Below, piece by piece: positions 55,341 to 63,415 of a stretch of DNA of 64,000 nt; positions within the stretch are counted from its first letter, which is position 1; every line of letters begins with the position of its first letter. The notes beneath the pieces are model-generated. The model searched no databases. It worked only from the letters and a program-made list of their open reading frames with translations, and was not told where the DNA came from. A program made the translations under genes and the position numbers. The DNA comes from Brumimicrobium glaciale (GTDB lineage Bacteria > Bacteroidota > Bacteroidia > Flavobacteriales_D > Crocinitomicaceae): positions 889,855-953,854 of the forward strand of contig NZ_SETE01000001.1 in assembly GCF_004152935.1 (NCBI RefSeq). The letters are read 5' to 3'.

Positions 55341-55376
55341 AAAGTCCGCAAAAACAATTTAGTTTTTGCGGACTTT
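55341..55376 (-). terminator. Terminator of the small lipoprotein gene
   Basis: AAAGTCCGCAAAAAC ... GTTTTTGCGGACTTT, 15-base perfect arms; T run on the minus strand. It separates this gene from the riboswitch promoter. Confidence 0.85.
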
Positions 55377-55409
55377 ATAATATTTTCTCCTTTAGAGAAT
55401 TACCAATTT

Positions 55410-55856
55410 CTAGAAGCTATCAAGAAGAATTATTCTACAAGAATCTGTGTCTAAAGTAATAAGCTCTTCCCAAAGCTTTACTCCTTCTTTATCAACAATT
55501 TTGCAATAAAAAGGCTCTGAATTTGATTTAGTAAGTTCCTTCGAAAACTTTATAGTTCCTGCAGTTTCACATTCAGGAGCTTCTTCCCAGAATTTATCAG
55601 TTCCAGATTTCCCCAAAGGTTCACCATTAAGCGAATAATTAAGTTCTTTAATTTCTGCATTCTGTAATGCTATTGAAAGATTTTCCTTAAACCAGAAAAC
55701 AACTTCCGCAGTATATATACATGAGCCATCACTTGTCTTAGCTTTTGCGTCGTAATTGTTAGCTGTAGGATTTGTGCATCCTTCTTTTTTACAACTTGAA
55801 AATAACATAGCACCTGCTACGAATAGCCCAAGAGATAGTAGTTTTATTGTTTTCAT
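55410..55856 (-). CDS. Small lipoprotein with a GCTNPTANNYDAKAK motif
   Basis: 148 aa with lipobox (LFVAGAMLFSSC). After it comes GCTNPTANNYDAKAKTSDGS, C, the short cysteine-bracketed D/N-rich unit that is common in Bacteroidota surface proteins and probably binds calcium. The rest (EVVFWFKENLSIALQNAEIK; FWEEAPECETAGTIKFSKEL) is a beta-rich domain of unknown function with two more cysteines. Lies between the two B12 gene sets but has its own terminator, so a B12 role is doubtful. Confidence 0.75.
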   Translation of the reverse strand: MKTIKLLSLGLFVAGAMLFSSCKKEGCTNPTANNYDAKAKTSDGSCIYTAEVVFWFKENLSIALQNAEIKELNYSLNGEPLGKSGTDKFWEEAPECETAGTIKFSKELTKSNSEPFYCKIVDKEGVKLWEELITLDTDSCRIILLDSF

Positions 55857-56203
55857 AGAGTTTAATTATTTGAAATTATCAGTCTTTTTAATAGAATCAA
55901 CTTTAAATAAGTAGAATTCTTATTCCTATAACTTTGTAAATATCCATAATTTTTTCGTTTTATGAAATTTTTTTGAGGTGTTATGTGTTTTTAATCTTAT
56001 TTATTTGAATTAAAATAGACTGAAATTATTTTTAAAACCAATCATAAGGGTTGCTAATGCAGATTTTTATAATTTCTCGCGCTTGTGTAAAGTACAACTA
56101 TTTACCGATCAATAATTTTTTGAAATGGTTATAATTCAATGTGCTTATTTGGAGTAATAGTGTTTTTTAACGAATTATAGTAATGTGTATACTTTATTCG
56201 TTC
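55857..56203. other. AT-rich divergent intergenic region
   Basis: No ORF, RNA gene or riboswitch-like core was found upstream of the BtuF-like gene. In particular the cobalamin box seen at 55119 is not repeated here. Confidence 0.5.
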
Positions 56204-56211
56204 TATTTTTG
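56204..56211 (+). promoter_or_regulatory. -7 box of the btuF-like gene (TATTTTTG)
   Basis: Matches TAnnTTTG, 44 bases before the ATG at 56256. Confidence 0.45.
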
Positions 56212-56255
56212 CTAACTCAAATCATCAATATTTTAAACTATATTTAACTGCTTTT

Positions 56256-57368
56256 ATGAATAATCTATCGCTTGTTGGTAAATACCTTTTAATGGGTATT
56301 TTGGTTCTTATTACATTTTCTGCTTGTCAAACGGATCAAAAGAAAGATTTTGCCGTAGTTGATGCGACATTGACAACTGATACCCTAGAAAATGAATTTG
56401 CAAAAGCTTTTCAAATCATTCATCACCACACATTCTTAGAAATAAATATTATAGATCCCGACTCAAAAGTTGTGCTTAATTCCTACAAAGTTGCCAAAAC
56501 CGATGAACCTATTAACGGCATGTTTCCAAATAATATGGAAAGTGTTGTAGCAATGTCAGCAACACAAGTTGGAATGTTGCGAAAATTAAACTTAGAAGAA
56601 AAAATCACTGGAGTATCCAATTATAAATACTTATGTAATCCTGTGAGTAATTCAATGGTAGCTGAAGTTGGTGATTTCGGAATGTCAGATCCAGAAGCTT
56701 TTGTAGCTGTTAATCCCGACATTATTCTTTACTCAGGATTTAATGATGAAGCTCCAATTTTAAGTAAACTCGCTCAAGCTAATTTGAAAACTTTCAAAAT
56801 TTTTGAATGGAAAGAAACTCATCCAATGGGAAGAGCAGAGTGGATCATGGTTTATGGTGCACTTTTTCATAAAGAGAAAGAAGCTAAAGCTATTTTTGAG
56901 GAAATCAAATCTAATTATTATGCCATCACGGATAAACTAAAATTGACTAAGAAAGGGCCAAGTGTTTTTGCTGGGACTTATTTTGGAGATGTTTTTAATG
57001 TACCCGCGGGGGAAAGCTATATGGCGCAACTTTTTAAAGATGCCAATATCAATTATGTGTATGCCAAAACGAAAGGTACTGGAAGCTTGAGTCTGAGCTT
57101 AGAGGAAGTAATCACTAATAATAAAGAATCAGAATATTGGTTGAATGCTGGAGTTTCTTCAAAAAATGATTTGTTAAAACAAAGTCAGAAGTTTGAATTA
57201 CTTGAATCCGTAAGATTGGGAAAACTCTATACTTACTTTAATAACACCAATTGTTTTTGGGAGAACTCTCCAGTTGAGCCACACAAAATATTAGAAGATT
57301 TGGGTAAAATATTTCACCCAGATTTATTCGAAGAGAGCGAATTGACATTTTATGAATTATTGCCATAA
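56256..57368 (+). CDS. btuF: ABC transporter substrate-binding lipoprotein (BtuF-like)
   Basis: 370 aa, lipobox LITFSAC. The two-lobed class III solute-binding fold is visible: VVAMSATQVGMLRKLNLEEK, ITGVSNYKY; GMSDPEAFVAVNPDIILYSG; FKIFEWKETHPMGRAEWIMV, YGALF. Such proteins bind B12, siderophores or haem. B12 is inferred from the proximity to the riboswitch operon and the BtuCD-like genes behind it; the spacing of 162 bases to btuC is larger than usual. Confidence 0.82.
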   Translation: MNNLSLVGKYLLMGILVLITFSACQTDQKKDFAVVDATLTTDTLENEFAKAFQIIHHHTFLEINIIDPDSKVVLNSYKVAKTDEPINGMFPNNMESVVAMSATQVGMLRKLNLEEKITGVSNYKYLCNPVSNSMVAEVGDFGMSDPEAFVAVNPDIILYSGFNDEAPILSKLAQANLKTFKIFEWKETHPMGRAEWIMVYGALFHKEKEAKAIFEEIKSNYYAITDKLKLTKKGPSVFAGTYFGDVFNVPAGESYMAQLFKDANINYVYAKTKGTGSLSLSLEEVITNNKESEYWLNAGVSSKNDLLKQSQKFELLESVRLGKLYTYFNNTNCFWENSPVEPHKILEDLGKIFHPDLFEESELTFYELLP

Positions 57369-57515
57369 TAGTTCTTCTGTTTTTGACTTTAAAAAAAGAG
57401 AGTAAGTTTTAAACGCAAATTTCATTTTTTGAGATATGAAATTATTTAATCTGGTAATAGTGATTTTTAAAATAAAAAATCATCTTCAAAACCATTGAAT
57501 TTAAATTGCGCTTGA

Positions 57516-57523
57516 TACCTTTG
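57516..57523 (+). promoter_or_regulatory. -7 box of btuC-like gene (TACCTTTG)
   Basis: Matches TAnnTTTG and ends 7 bases before the ATG at 57531, so btuCD may have a leaderless transcript of their own. Confidence 0.5.
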
Positions 57524-57530
57524 GCAAATA

Positions 57531-58529
57531 ATGAATACCCTTAATAGAAATTATTGGAGAACAAGTGCAATGCTCTTTGTTCTGCTCATCAGCTTGGTGC
57601 TTTTTGATCTAACTTTGGGTAGCTTCTCAATTGGGTTTTCTGATATTTTTAATGGGATTTTTAATTATGATTCTTCTTCAACTGCCGAATTAACAGTACG
57701 CGTATTTCGTTTCCCTCGTGTAATTACTGCTGTTTTAGCAGGTGGAGCACTCTCAATAGCAGGTCTATTGATGCAAACGCTTTTTCAAAATCCATTGGCA
57801 GGACCTTATGTTTTAGGAATCAATTCAGGATCTTCTCTTTTAGTCGCAATTAGCACAATGTCCTCCTTTTATGTCTTCGGAAGCGATTTAGGAATTGTTG
57901 CTGCAGCGATGATTGGAGCATTTGGAGCAGGTCTTTTTATCCTCTTTTGTTCTATTTATGTAAAGAGTAAAGTTTCGCTCTTACTAATTGGAATTATGTT
58001 TGGAAGCTTTGCAGGTGCTTTGGTCAGTGTAATTCAAGCCTACGCGGACCCAAATAATCTAAAAACATTTATGCTCTGGAGTTTTGGCTCATTACAAGGC
58101 GTTGAATTCAATCAACTAGGAATTCTTACAATCGTTGTCGTATTTGGAGCTTTACTTTCTGTAGTATTGGTAAAACCTCTAAATTTGCTTTTGCTTGGAG
58201 ATAAAAGTGCGGCTTTATTAGGAGTTAATGTAAAAACTATTCGATTTTTAATAATTTGTGCAACCGCTATCCTTACAGGAGTCGTAACCGCATTTTGTGG
58301 ACCAATTGCCTTTGTAGGTTTAGTTGTTCCAAACATGGTTAAAATGATTTATAAAACCACCAATCACTATCATTTATTAATAGGAAGTTTATTAGGTGGA
58401 GCGCTTCTTATTGTGATTTGTGACATCACCATGCAATTGATTGCGCCATTTATGAATTTACCACTAAATGCATTGACAGCGCTAGTTGGTGCGCCAGTTG
58501 TAATGTGGATAATAATGAAAAAGTTCTGA
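57531..58529 (+). CDS. btuC: FecCD/BtuC-family ABC permease
   Basis: 332 aa with about 9-10 membrane segments. Family motifs: RFPRVITAVLAGGALSIAGL, LMQTLFQNPLAGPYVLGINS, GSS; LLLLGDKSAALLGVNVKTIR; AFCGPIAFVGLVVPNMVKMI; PLNALTALVGAPVVMWIIMK. Imports cobalamin or iron-siderophores; B12 by context. Its stop codon overlaps the ATG of the ATPase gene (TGATG). Confidence 0.9.
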   Translation: MNTLNRNYWRTSAMLFVLLISLVLFDLTLGSFSIGFSDIFNGIFNYDSSSTAELTVRVFRFPRVITAVLAGGALSIAGLLMQTLFQNPLAGPYVLGINSGSSLLVAISTMSSFYVFGSDLGIVAAAMIGAFGAGLFILFCSIYVKSKVSLLLIGIMFGSFAGALVSVIQAYADPNNLKTFMLWSFGSLQGVEFNQLGILTIVVVFGALLSVVLVKPLNLLLLGDKSAALLGVNVKTIRFLIICATAILTGVVTAFCGPIAFVGLVVPNMVKMIYKTTNHYHLLIGSLLGGALLIVICDITMQLIAPFMNLPLNALTALVGAPVVMWIIMKKF

Positions 58530-59254
58530 TGCTCAAATTTCAAGATTTACATATCGGATTTAGTAAGGCGAAACGTAAAGAAGAACGAATTTTATTCACT
58601 TGTGAAAACCTCACATTCAATCCTGGAGAATTTGTTGCTGTCATTGGGCCAAACGGATCTGGTAAAACCACGTTATTCAATACCATTTTAGGTGAACAGA
58701 ATCCGCTTGCAGGTGAAATTAGCATTGAAGATAAAAATTGGAAGAACCTAACGAGAACAGAAAAAGCAAAACATCTGAGCTTCGTTCCTTCAAAGTTTAG
58801 TGGAGTAGATCATTTGTCTGTCTATGACCTAGTTTCAATGGGAAGAGCGCCTTATACCAATATGTTGAATAAGTTAACGGAAGAAGATGAATCTATTGTC
58901 CAAAAAGTCATAAATCAGCTTGGATTATCCGATTTTATTAATGAAAATACGATAAGCTTAAGTGATGGTGAACGGCAAATTGCAATGATTGGAAAAGCCT
59001 TAGCACAAGAAGCTGGAATCATGATTCTCGATGAACCAACAGCATTTCTTGACTACAACAACAGAAGAAAAGTATTGCAACTCCTGAAAGAGATTGCCGA
59101 AAAAAATAATCAAATAATCTTCATCTCTTCCCACGATTTAGATTTATGCTTCGAATATTGCAGTAGAGTAGTAGCCATCGACACCAGCTCAAACCAATTA
59201 TTGAACTTCTATTCACCTTTCAAGAAAGAAGAAATCATTAATAAAGTTTTTTAA
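58529..59254 (+). CDS. btuD: BtuD-like ABC ATPase
   Basis: 241 aa from the ATG at 58529 (a GTG at 58505 lies inside btuC and is less likely). Walker A GPNGSGKTT, Q-loop SFVPSKFSG, signature LSDGERQIAMIGKAL, Walker B IMILDEPTAFLDY, H-loop ISSHDLDL. FecE/BtuD-like; pairs with the preceding permease. Start and stop codons overlap, implying translational coupling. Confidence 0.9.
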   Translation: MLKFQDLHIGFSKAKRKEERILFTCENLTFNPGEFVAVIGPNGSGKTTLFNTILGEQNPLAGEISIEDKNWKNLTRTEKAKHLSFVPSKFSGVDHLSVYDLVSMGRAPYTNMLNKLTEEDESIVQKVINQLGLSDFINENTISLSDGERQIAMIGKALAQEAGIMILDEPTAFLDYNNRRKVLQLLKEIAEKNNQIIFISSHDLDLCFEYCSRVVAIDTSSNQLLNFYSPFKKEEIINKVF

Positions 59255-59318
59255 GCTACCGCGAGATTGTTTTTTTGGTTGTTACTTCAAGATTGCATCT
59301 CATGGTTCCCAACCAAAC
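59255..59318 (+). repeat. Intergenic repeat of the CTACCGCGAG family
   Basis: CTACCGCGAGATT and CAAGATTGCATCTCATGGTT; the same family as 60071, 61970 and 62063. It starts at the btuD stop codon. Confidence 0.55.
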
Positions 59319-59365
59319 CACCCTCTTCTTCGTTAATAACTGTAAATCACAATTTCAAATTAATT

Positions 59366-60070
59366 ATGAAAACCGTAATTTCAATAATCTTTGTTTTTTT
59401 ATTTTCATTTTTAGCATTCAATCAAAAGACTATTGACGTTAAGATAGAGACAATCTCACCAGCTGAAAACGACACACTTGAAAACCATGGTTTTTCATTT
59501 CCTTACATTTCTGAAATTCGATTAATTAATGTTGGAAACGAAAATATTTCCATTACTGACACCTTGTTCATTTATTTTACAATTAATGGAGATACTATGT
59601 CTCAATCTTCACCTTTGGATTGGTTTAGAGATTATGTAAGTTTATCTATCGAAGAAATACTAATTGGCGATACAGTTATTGTTAAGCCAGCAGTATTAAT
59701 GAGTGGTGGACTTCCAAATGGTTATTTCGAACAATGTTTTAGTGTACAGCCTAAGAATAATTCAAATCCAATAACAGACAGTAATTTAGGTAATAATTCT
59801 GATTGTGTCACAAGATATTGTCAAAGTTCACTGGGGATTGAGTCAGAACAAAATCTTAATTTCGAATTTTGGCCAAACCCTGTAACGAATACTATTCATT
59901 ATAATCTCCCAATTCAAGACATTCAATTATTTTCGCTTAACGGAAAGGCAATAGCAGGGATTAAATCCATGGACTACTTAATTGATGTCAGTAATATTCC
60001 CACCGGGTTATATTTTTTAAAATTCAATTATGAAGATAAACTATATTCAAAAAAAATTGTAATCAAATAG
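59366..60070 (+). CDS. T9SS-sorted secreted protein
   Basis: 234 aa from the ATG at 59366, giving signal peptide MKTVISIIFVFLFSFLAFNQ; the frame upstream is in repeat sequence. A beta-rich domain (IETISPAENDTLENHGFSFP; IRLINVGNENISITDTLFIY, FTINGDT) resembles the CARDB-like Ig fold. The C-terminal 70 residues are a type A sorting domain (FEFWPNPVTNTIHYNLPIQD ... GLYFLKFNYEDKLYSKKIVI). Exported through T9SS; function unknown. Confidence 0.8.
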   Translation: MKTVISIIFVFLFSFLAFNQKTIDVKIETISPAENDTLENHGFSFPYISEIRLINVGNENISITDTLFIYFTINGDTMSQSSPLDWFRDYVSLSIEEILIGDTVIVKPAVLMSGGLPNGYFEQCFSVQPKNNSNPITDSNLGNNSDCVTRYCQSSLGIESEQNLNFEFWPNPVTNTIHYNLPIQDIQLFSLNGKAIAGIKSMDYLIDVSNIPTGLYFLKFNYEDKLYSKKIVIK

Positions 60071-60130
60071 CATTCCCGCGAGATTTCCCCTCCAACCGTG
60101 CTACTGTGAGTTTGCACCTCGTGCTAACGC
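60071..60130 (+). repeat. Intergenic repeat of the CCGCGAG family
   Basis: CATTCCCGCGAGATT, GTGCTACTGTGAGTTTGCAC and CTCGTGCTAACGC form an imperfect inverted arrangement (TGCTA..GAG / CTCGTGCTA). Confidence 0.5.
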
Positions 60131-60181
60131 TATTTATCAAATACTATTCTGTTTTTACTTTCTTACTGACAATATTCATAA

Positions 60182-60189
60182 TATCTTTG
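60182..60189 (+). promoter_or_regulatory. -7 box of the nitroreductase gene (TATCTTTG)
   Basis: Matches TAnnTTTG; a TTTC at 60159-60162 lies 19 bases upstream as a near -33 element. It excludes the longer start at 60106. Confidence 0.55.
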
Positions 60190-60213
60190 TTGTCGGATTT
60201 AAATTTGGAGAAA

Positions 60214-60801
60214 ATGAAATATAATTTAAGTGAAGTAACCGAGTTGATGAAAGACAGAAGGACAATTTATCCTGAATTCTTTAGTGATCGAAAAGTACAC
60301 AAAGAACAAATTGAATTGCTTTTAAACAATGCGATTTGGGCACCTTCTCACGGGTTAACACAACCTTGGAGGTTTAAAGTATTCATGGAAGAAGGAAAAA
60401 CACGCTTAGGTGAATTCATGCATGATCTTTATATTAAAACCACACCAGAAGAAAAACAAAAATCAAAGAAACTAGATAGAATGACAAACCGTCCAGCTAA
60501 AGCATCTGCGGTTATTGCTATTTGTATGGAAAGACAGGCTTCAGAAAAAATTCCAGAGATTGAAGAAATTGCAGCTGTTGCTTGTGCAGTTCAAAATATA
60601 CACCTTACTTGCACAGCTTATGGTTTAGGAGGTTTTTGGGCGACACCAAAACTTGTTTATACCGATGAAATGAAAGAATTCTTAGATATTGGACCAAAAG
60701 ACCTTTGTTTAGGACTTTTTTATGTTGGATATCCAGGACAAGAATGGCCAAAAGGTCAACGTAAACCAATAGAATATGTAACCGAATGGATTCAAAAGTA
60801 G
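60214..60801 (+). CDS. Nitroreductase family protein
   Basis: 195 aa from the ATG at 60214 (upstream ATGs precede the promoter). FMN contacts RRTIYPEFF and NAIWAPSHGLTQPWRFKVFM, ENG-like loop; second FMN region AVACAVQNIHLTCTAYGLGG, FWATP; tail GLFYVGYPGQEWPKGQRKP. The motif order is that of oxygen-insensitive nitroreductases (NfsA/NfnB-like, YdjA-like in length). Reduces quinones or nitro compounds with NAD(P)H. Overlaps the next gene by 16 bases. Confidence 0.9.
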   Translation: MKYNLSEVTELMKDRRTIYPEFFSDRKVHKEQIELLLNNAIWAPSHGLTQPWRFKVFMEEGKTRLGEFMHDLYIKTTPEEKQKSKKLDRMTNRPAKASAVIAICMERQASEKIPEIEEIAAVACAVQNIHLTCTAYGLGGFWATPKLVYTDEMKEFLDIGPKDLCLGLFYVGYPGQEWPKGQRKPIEYVTEWIQK

Positions 60802-61187
60802 AGAATATAATAGATTTAGGTTTGGTGAATTATGTTCGCCATCCTTCCAATCCTAACTACATAGTTTTTCGTTTTGCCAATAAAATCAAAGCTGATGACT
60901 TCGAAAAGACTTTAACAGTCAGTAAAATTTGGTTCGAAAAAGGGCAGGAGGATACCCGAGGTAAAACCTACTTCTTATACGGAATTCATAACAGAGACTA
61001 CTCTAAAGTTGAAAGAATCAATTATGATGTTGAAGGAAGAAATAGAACCTTCCTAATTAGCAATAAATTCTTCCGTTGGGCGTTAGTTTTGTTTTCTATG
61101 GGAGTTATGATACTCGCTACAGTTGGTTATTGTTCAAGACCCGACTTGCTAGGAGAAAAATCAGAAATACATCAAATTGAAGAATGA
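60786..61187 (+). CDS. Small protein with C-terminal membrane helix
   Basis: 133 aa. A soluble N-terminal region of about 95 residues (LGLVNYVRHPSNPNYIVFRF; FEKTLTVSKIWFEKGQEDTR) is followed by one TM helix (WALVLFSMGVMILATVGYCS) and a charged tail. Family not recognised. Overlaps both neighbours (16 and 4 bases), so it belongs to a nitroreductase / TM protein / barrel transcript. Lack of signal peptide suggests an inner-membrane protein with the N-terminus in the cytoplasm. Confidence 0.7.
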   Translation: MDSKVENIIDLGLVNYVRHPSNPNYIVFRFANKIKADDFEKTLTVSKIWFEKGQEDTRGKTYFLYGIHNRDYSKVERINYDVEGRNRTFLISNKFFRWALVLFSMGVMILATVGYCSRPDLLGEKSEIHQIEE

Positions 61188-61954
61188 AAATAAAAAACTC
61201 ACTTTTTTTACTTTTAGTATTGACATTTTGCAGTACTTCATTAATTGCTCAAAAATACCGCAATAAACCAGAGAATTTCTTTGGAATTCAAGTAAAGCCA
61301 TTAATCCCAATCAGCCTTGTTGGGGATATAGCTTTTGATATGAAAGAAGATGGTTTTGAAACGACAATTTCTCCAATGCTAGGATACTCTTATGGTGGAG
61401 TTGTTAGAATTGGAATAACAGAACTGTTAGCAATTGAAACAGGCATTAATTATACGAGACGAAATTACAAAGCAAGTTACGCTGTGCCAGATTCTAACCT
61501 TTATGCGGAAGATGAATTAGGGTATGTAAGTTTTGATATTCCCTTAAATTTCCTCGTTTATATTAAATTAGGAAAACAGTTCTTTATGAACGTAAGCATA
61601 GGGGCTTCAGGAAATTTTAACGCCTCCAATATTCGTTCACTTATAAATCCAGAAGGCAAGCATCTATTTATCTTCGAAGGACGCAGATTAGGCTTTTTTG
61701 ACTTTAATGCCAATGCAAACGTTGGATTTGAGTACAGATCCCGAAATAACGGAACCATATATTTAGGACTCTCCGGACGTGTTCCTTTCTCGCCAACATT
61801 AGCCATCGCCACCGAATACAGATACGGAACCAATAAAACAATAGCCTACGGAACAGTTGAAGGATCTACTTTCTCCTTAAATCTTAAGTATTTCTTCCAC
61901 AACCAAAAGACGAAAAAAGGAATTCAATTCGAAGGAGGTCCAATAGAACAATAG
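61184..61954 (+). CDS. Outer-membrane beta-barrel protein (PorT-like)
   Basis: 256 aa with signal peptide (MKIKNSLFLLLVLTFCSTSL, IAQ). Alternating strands such as TTISPMLGYSYGGVVRIGIT, LLAIETGINYTRRNYKASYA, GYVSFDIPLNFLVYIKLGKQ, FFMNVSIGASGNFN and GNNKTIAYGTVEGSTFSLNL-like repeats identify the outer-membrane beta-barrel PorT/OmpW-like group. Last gene of the operon. Substrate unknown. Confidence 0.85.
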   Translation: MKIKNSLFLLLVLTFCSTSLIAQKYRNKPENFFGIQVKPLIPISLVGDIAFDMKEDGFETTISPMLGYSYGGVVRIGITELLAIETGINYTRRNYKASYAVPDSNLYAEDELGYVSFDIPLNFLVYIKLGKQFFMNVSIGASGNFNASNIRSLINPEGKHLFIFEGRRLGFFDFNANANVGFEYRSRNNGTIYLGLSGRVPFSPTLAIATEYRYGTNKTIAYGTVEGSTFSLNLKYFFHNQKTKKGIQFEGGPIEQ

Positions 61955-61969
61955 TTTTTCTAATACTAC

Positions 61970-62013
61970 ACTACCGCGAGTTTTTCTATCGCGAGGTTAC
62001 AACTCGTGGTAGT
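61970..62013. repeat. Palindromic repeat ACTACCGCGAGTT ... AACTCGTGGTAGT
   Basis: 13-base arms with one G-T pair around an 18-base loop that carries a second GCGAGG. It belongs to a family of palindromes found here in at least five places; the same unit reappears at 62063-62108. Confidence 0.75.
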
Positions 62014-62062
62014 AGTTCTTTTAGTTTCGATAGTACTATAAGTACCATCGCAAGTTTACAAG

Positions 62063-62108
62063 GCTACCGCGAGTTTATAAGCCTACCGCGATTTTGCAAC
62101 TCGTGGTA
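62063..62108. repeat. Palindromic repeat overlapping the 3' end of mtaB
   Basis: GCTACCGCGAGTTTATAAG, then CCTACCGCGATTTTGCAACT, CGTGGTA. On the minus strand this encodes the final residues TTSCKIAVGL of the mtaB frame and supplies its TAA at 62077-62075. Confidence 0.75.
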
Positions 62109-63415
62109 TTGACGTCTAATATCTCAGAAAACATCATCCCATCAGTATCAATAGCCAAATATTTAACTGTCTCAATTTTATTTTCCAGACTTTCATCGTA
62201 AGGGTGCTTTACCTTTATATAGTTCTCAGTAAATCCATTGATATATCCATTGTCATTTGAACTTTCCCAAAGTACAACTCCCGTTTTCCCTACTTGTGAT
62301 TCGTAAAATGCTCTTTTCTTCTTCTCAGAAAGAATGCGCAACATCTTACTTCTTTCTTTTCGCGTATGCATTGGAATTACATCATCCATTTTATTAGCAG
62401 TTGTGTTTGCTCTTTCTGAATAAGTAAAGACATGCAAGTAGGAAATATTCAAATCATTCAAGTAATTATAGGTTTCCATGAATGCTTCTTCCGTTTCTCC
62501 TGGAAAACCAACAATTACGTCAACCCCTATACATGCGTTAGGAGCGATTCTCTTGATTTGCTCAACTCTATCAGTATATGTTGCTCTTAAATACTTCCTG
62601 CGCATTTTTATAAGTAATTCATCAGATCCCGATTGTAAAGGAATATGGAAATGAGGAACAAAATGCTTTGCGTCATTTAAGCAAAAATCAATAATCTCGT
62701 TGCTTAATAAGTTGGGTTCGATAGACGAAATTCTAAAACGGTCAATTCCAGAAATCTGATCTAACCCTTTAATTAATCCAAAGAAATCTTCATCACCTCC
62801 TTGACCAAAGTCCCCAATGTTGACTCCTGTAAGTACAATCTCTTTAACTTCTGTGGCAGCAACTTTCTTAGCTTCTTCTAAAGTTTCTGCAATCGTTGCA
62901 TTTCTACTTTTACCTCTAGCGAGCGGAATTGTACAGAAAGTGCAGAAATAATCACATCCATCCTGTATCTTAAGGAATGATCTTGTTCTATCTCCATAAG
63001 AGAAAGAAGGTTCGAAATCCTGAACATCTTTGATTTTACCATATTCTATGGTAACCCCTTCTGAATATTCGTTGCTCTCAATATGTTTTACGATGTCAAA
63101 CTTCTCATTTGCACCCAATACCATATTCACACCGTATATCTTAGCGATTTTCTCAGGTTTTAACTGAGCATAACAACCTATGATGACAACAAAGCTCTCA
63201 GGATTAACCTTTTTGGCCTTTTTTACCAATTGAATACATTTTTTATCCGCATTCTCTGTAACCGAGCAAGTGTTCACCACGAATATGTCTGGTGTATCAT
63301 CAAAATCTACCTTTGCATACCCTGCTTCCTCAAAACTTCTGGCTATGGTACTAGTCTCTGAAAAATTCAGTTTGCACCCTAATGTATAAAACGCGACTTT
63401 CTTGTATTGGATCAT
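62075..63415 (-). CDS. mtaB: tRNA threonylcarbamoyladenosine methylthiotransferase (MtaB type)
   Basis: 446 aa. MTTase N-domain with cysteines in TLGCKLNFSE, NTCSVTENADKKC and IGCYAQ; radical SAM motif CDYFCTFCTIPLARGKSRN; C-terminal TRAM-like region. It adds a methylthio group to t6A37 in tRNAs decoding ANN codons; MtaB is suggested over MiaB by the N-terminal sequence and the LARGKSRNATI stretch. The last ten or so residues (TTSCKIAVGL) come from an inserted palindromic repeat, not from the family. Confidence 0.92.
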   Translation of the reverse strand: MIQYKKVAFYTLGCKLNFSETSTIARSFEEAGYAKVDFDDTPDIFVVNTCSVTENADKKCIQLVKKAKKVNPESFVVIIGCYAQLKPEKIAKIYGVNMVLGANEKFDIVKHIESNEYSEGVTIEYGKIKDVQDFEPSFSYGDRTRSFLKIQDGCDYFCTFCTIPLARGKSRNATIAETLEEAKKVAATEVKEIVLTGVNIGDFGQGGDEDFFGLIKGLDQISGIDRFRISSIEPNLLSNEIIDFCLNDAKHFVPHFHIPLQSGSDELLIKMRRKYLRATYTDRVEQIKRIAPNACIGVDVIVGFPGETEEAFMETYNYLNDLNISYLHVFTYSERANTTANKMDDVIPMHTRKERSKMLRILSEKKKRAFYESQVGKTGVVLWESSNDNGYINGFTENYIKVKHPYDESLENKIETVKYLAIDTDGMMFSEILDVNTTSCKIAVGL

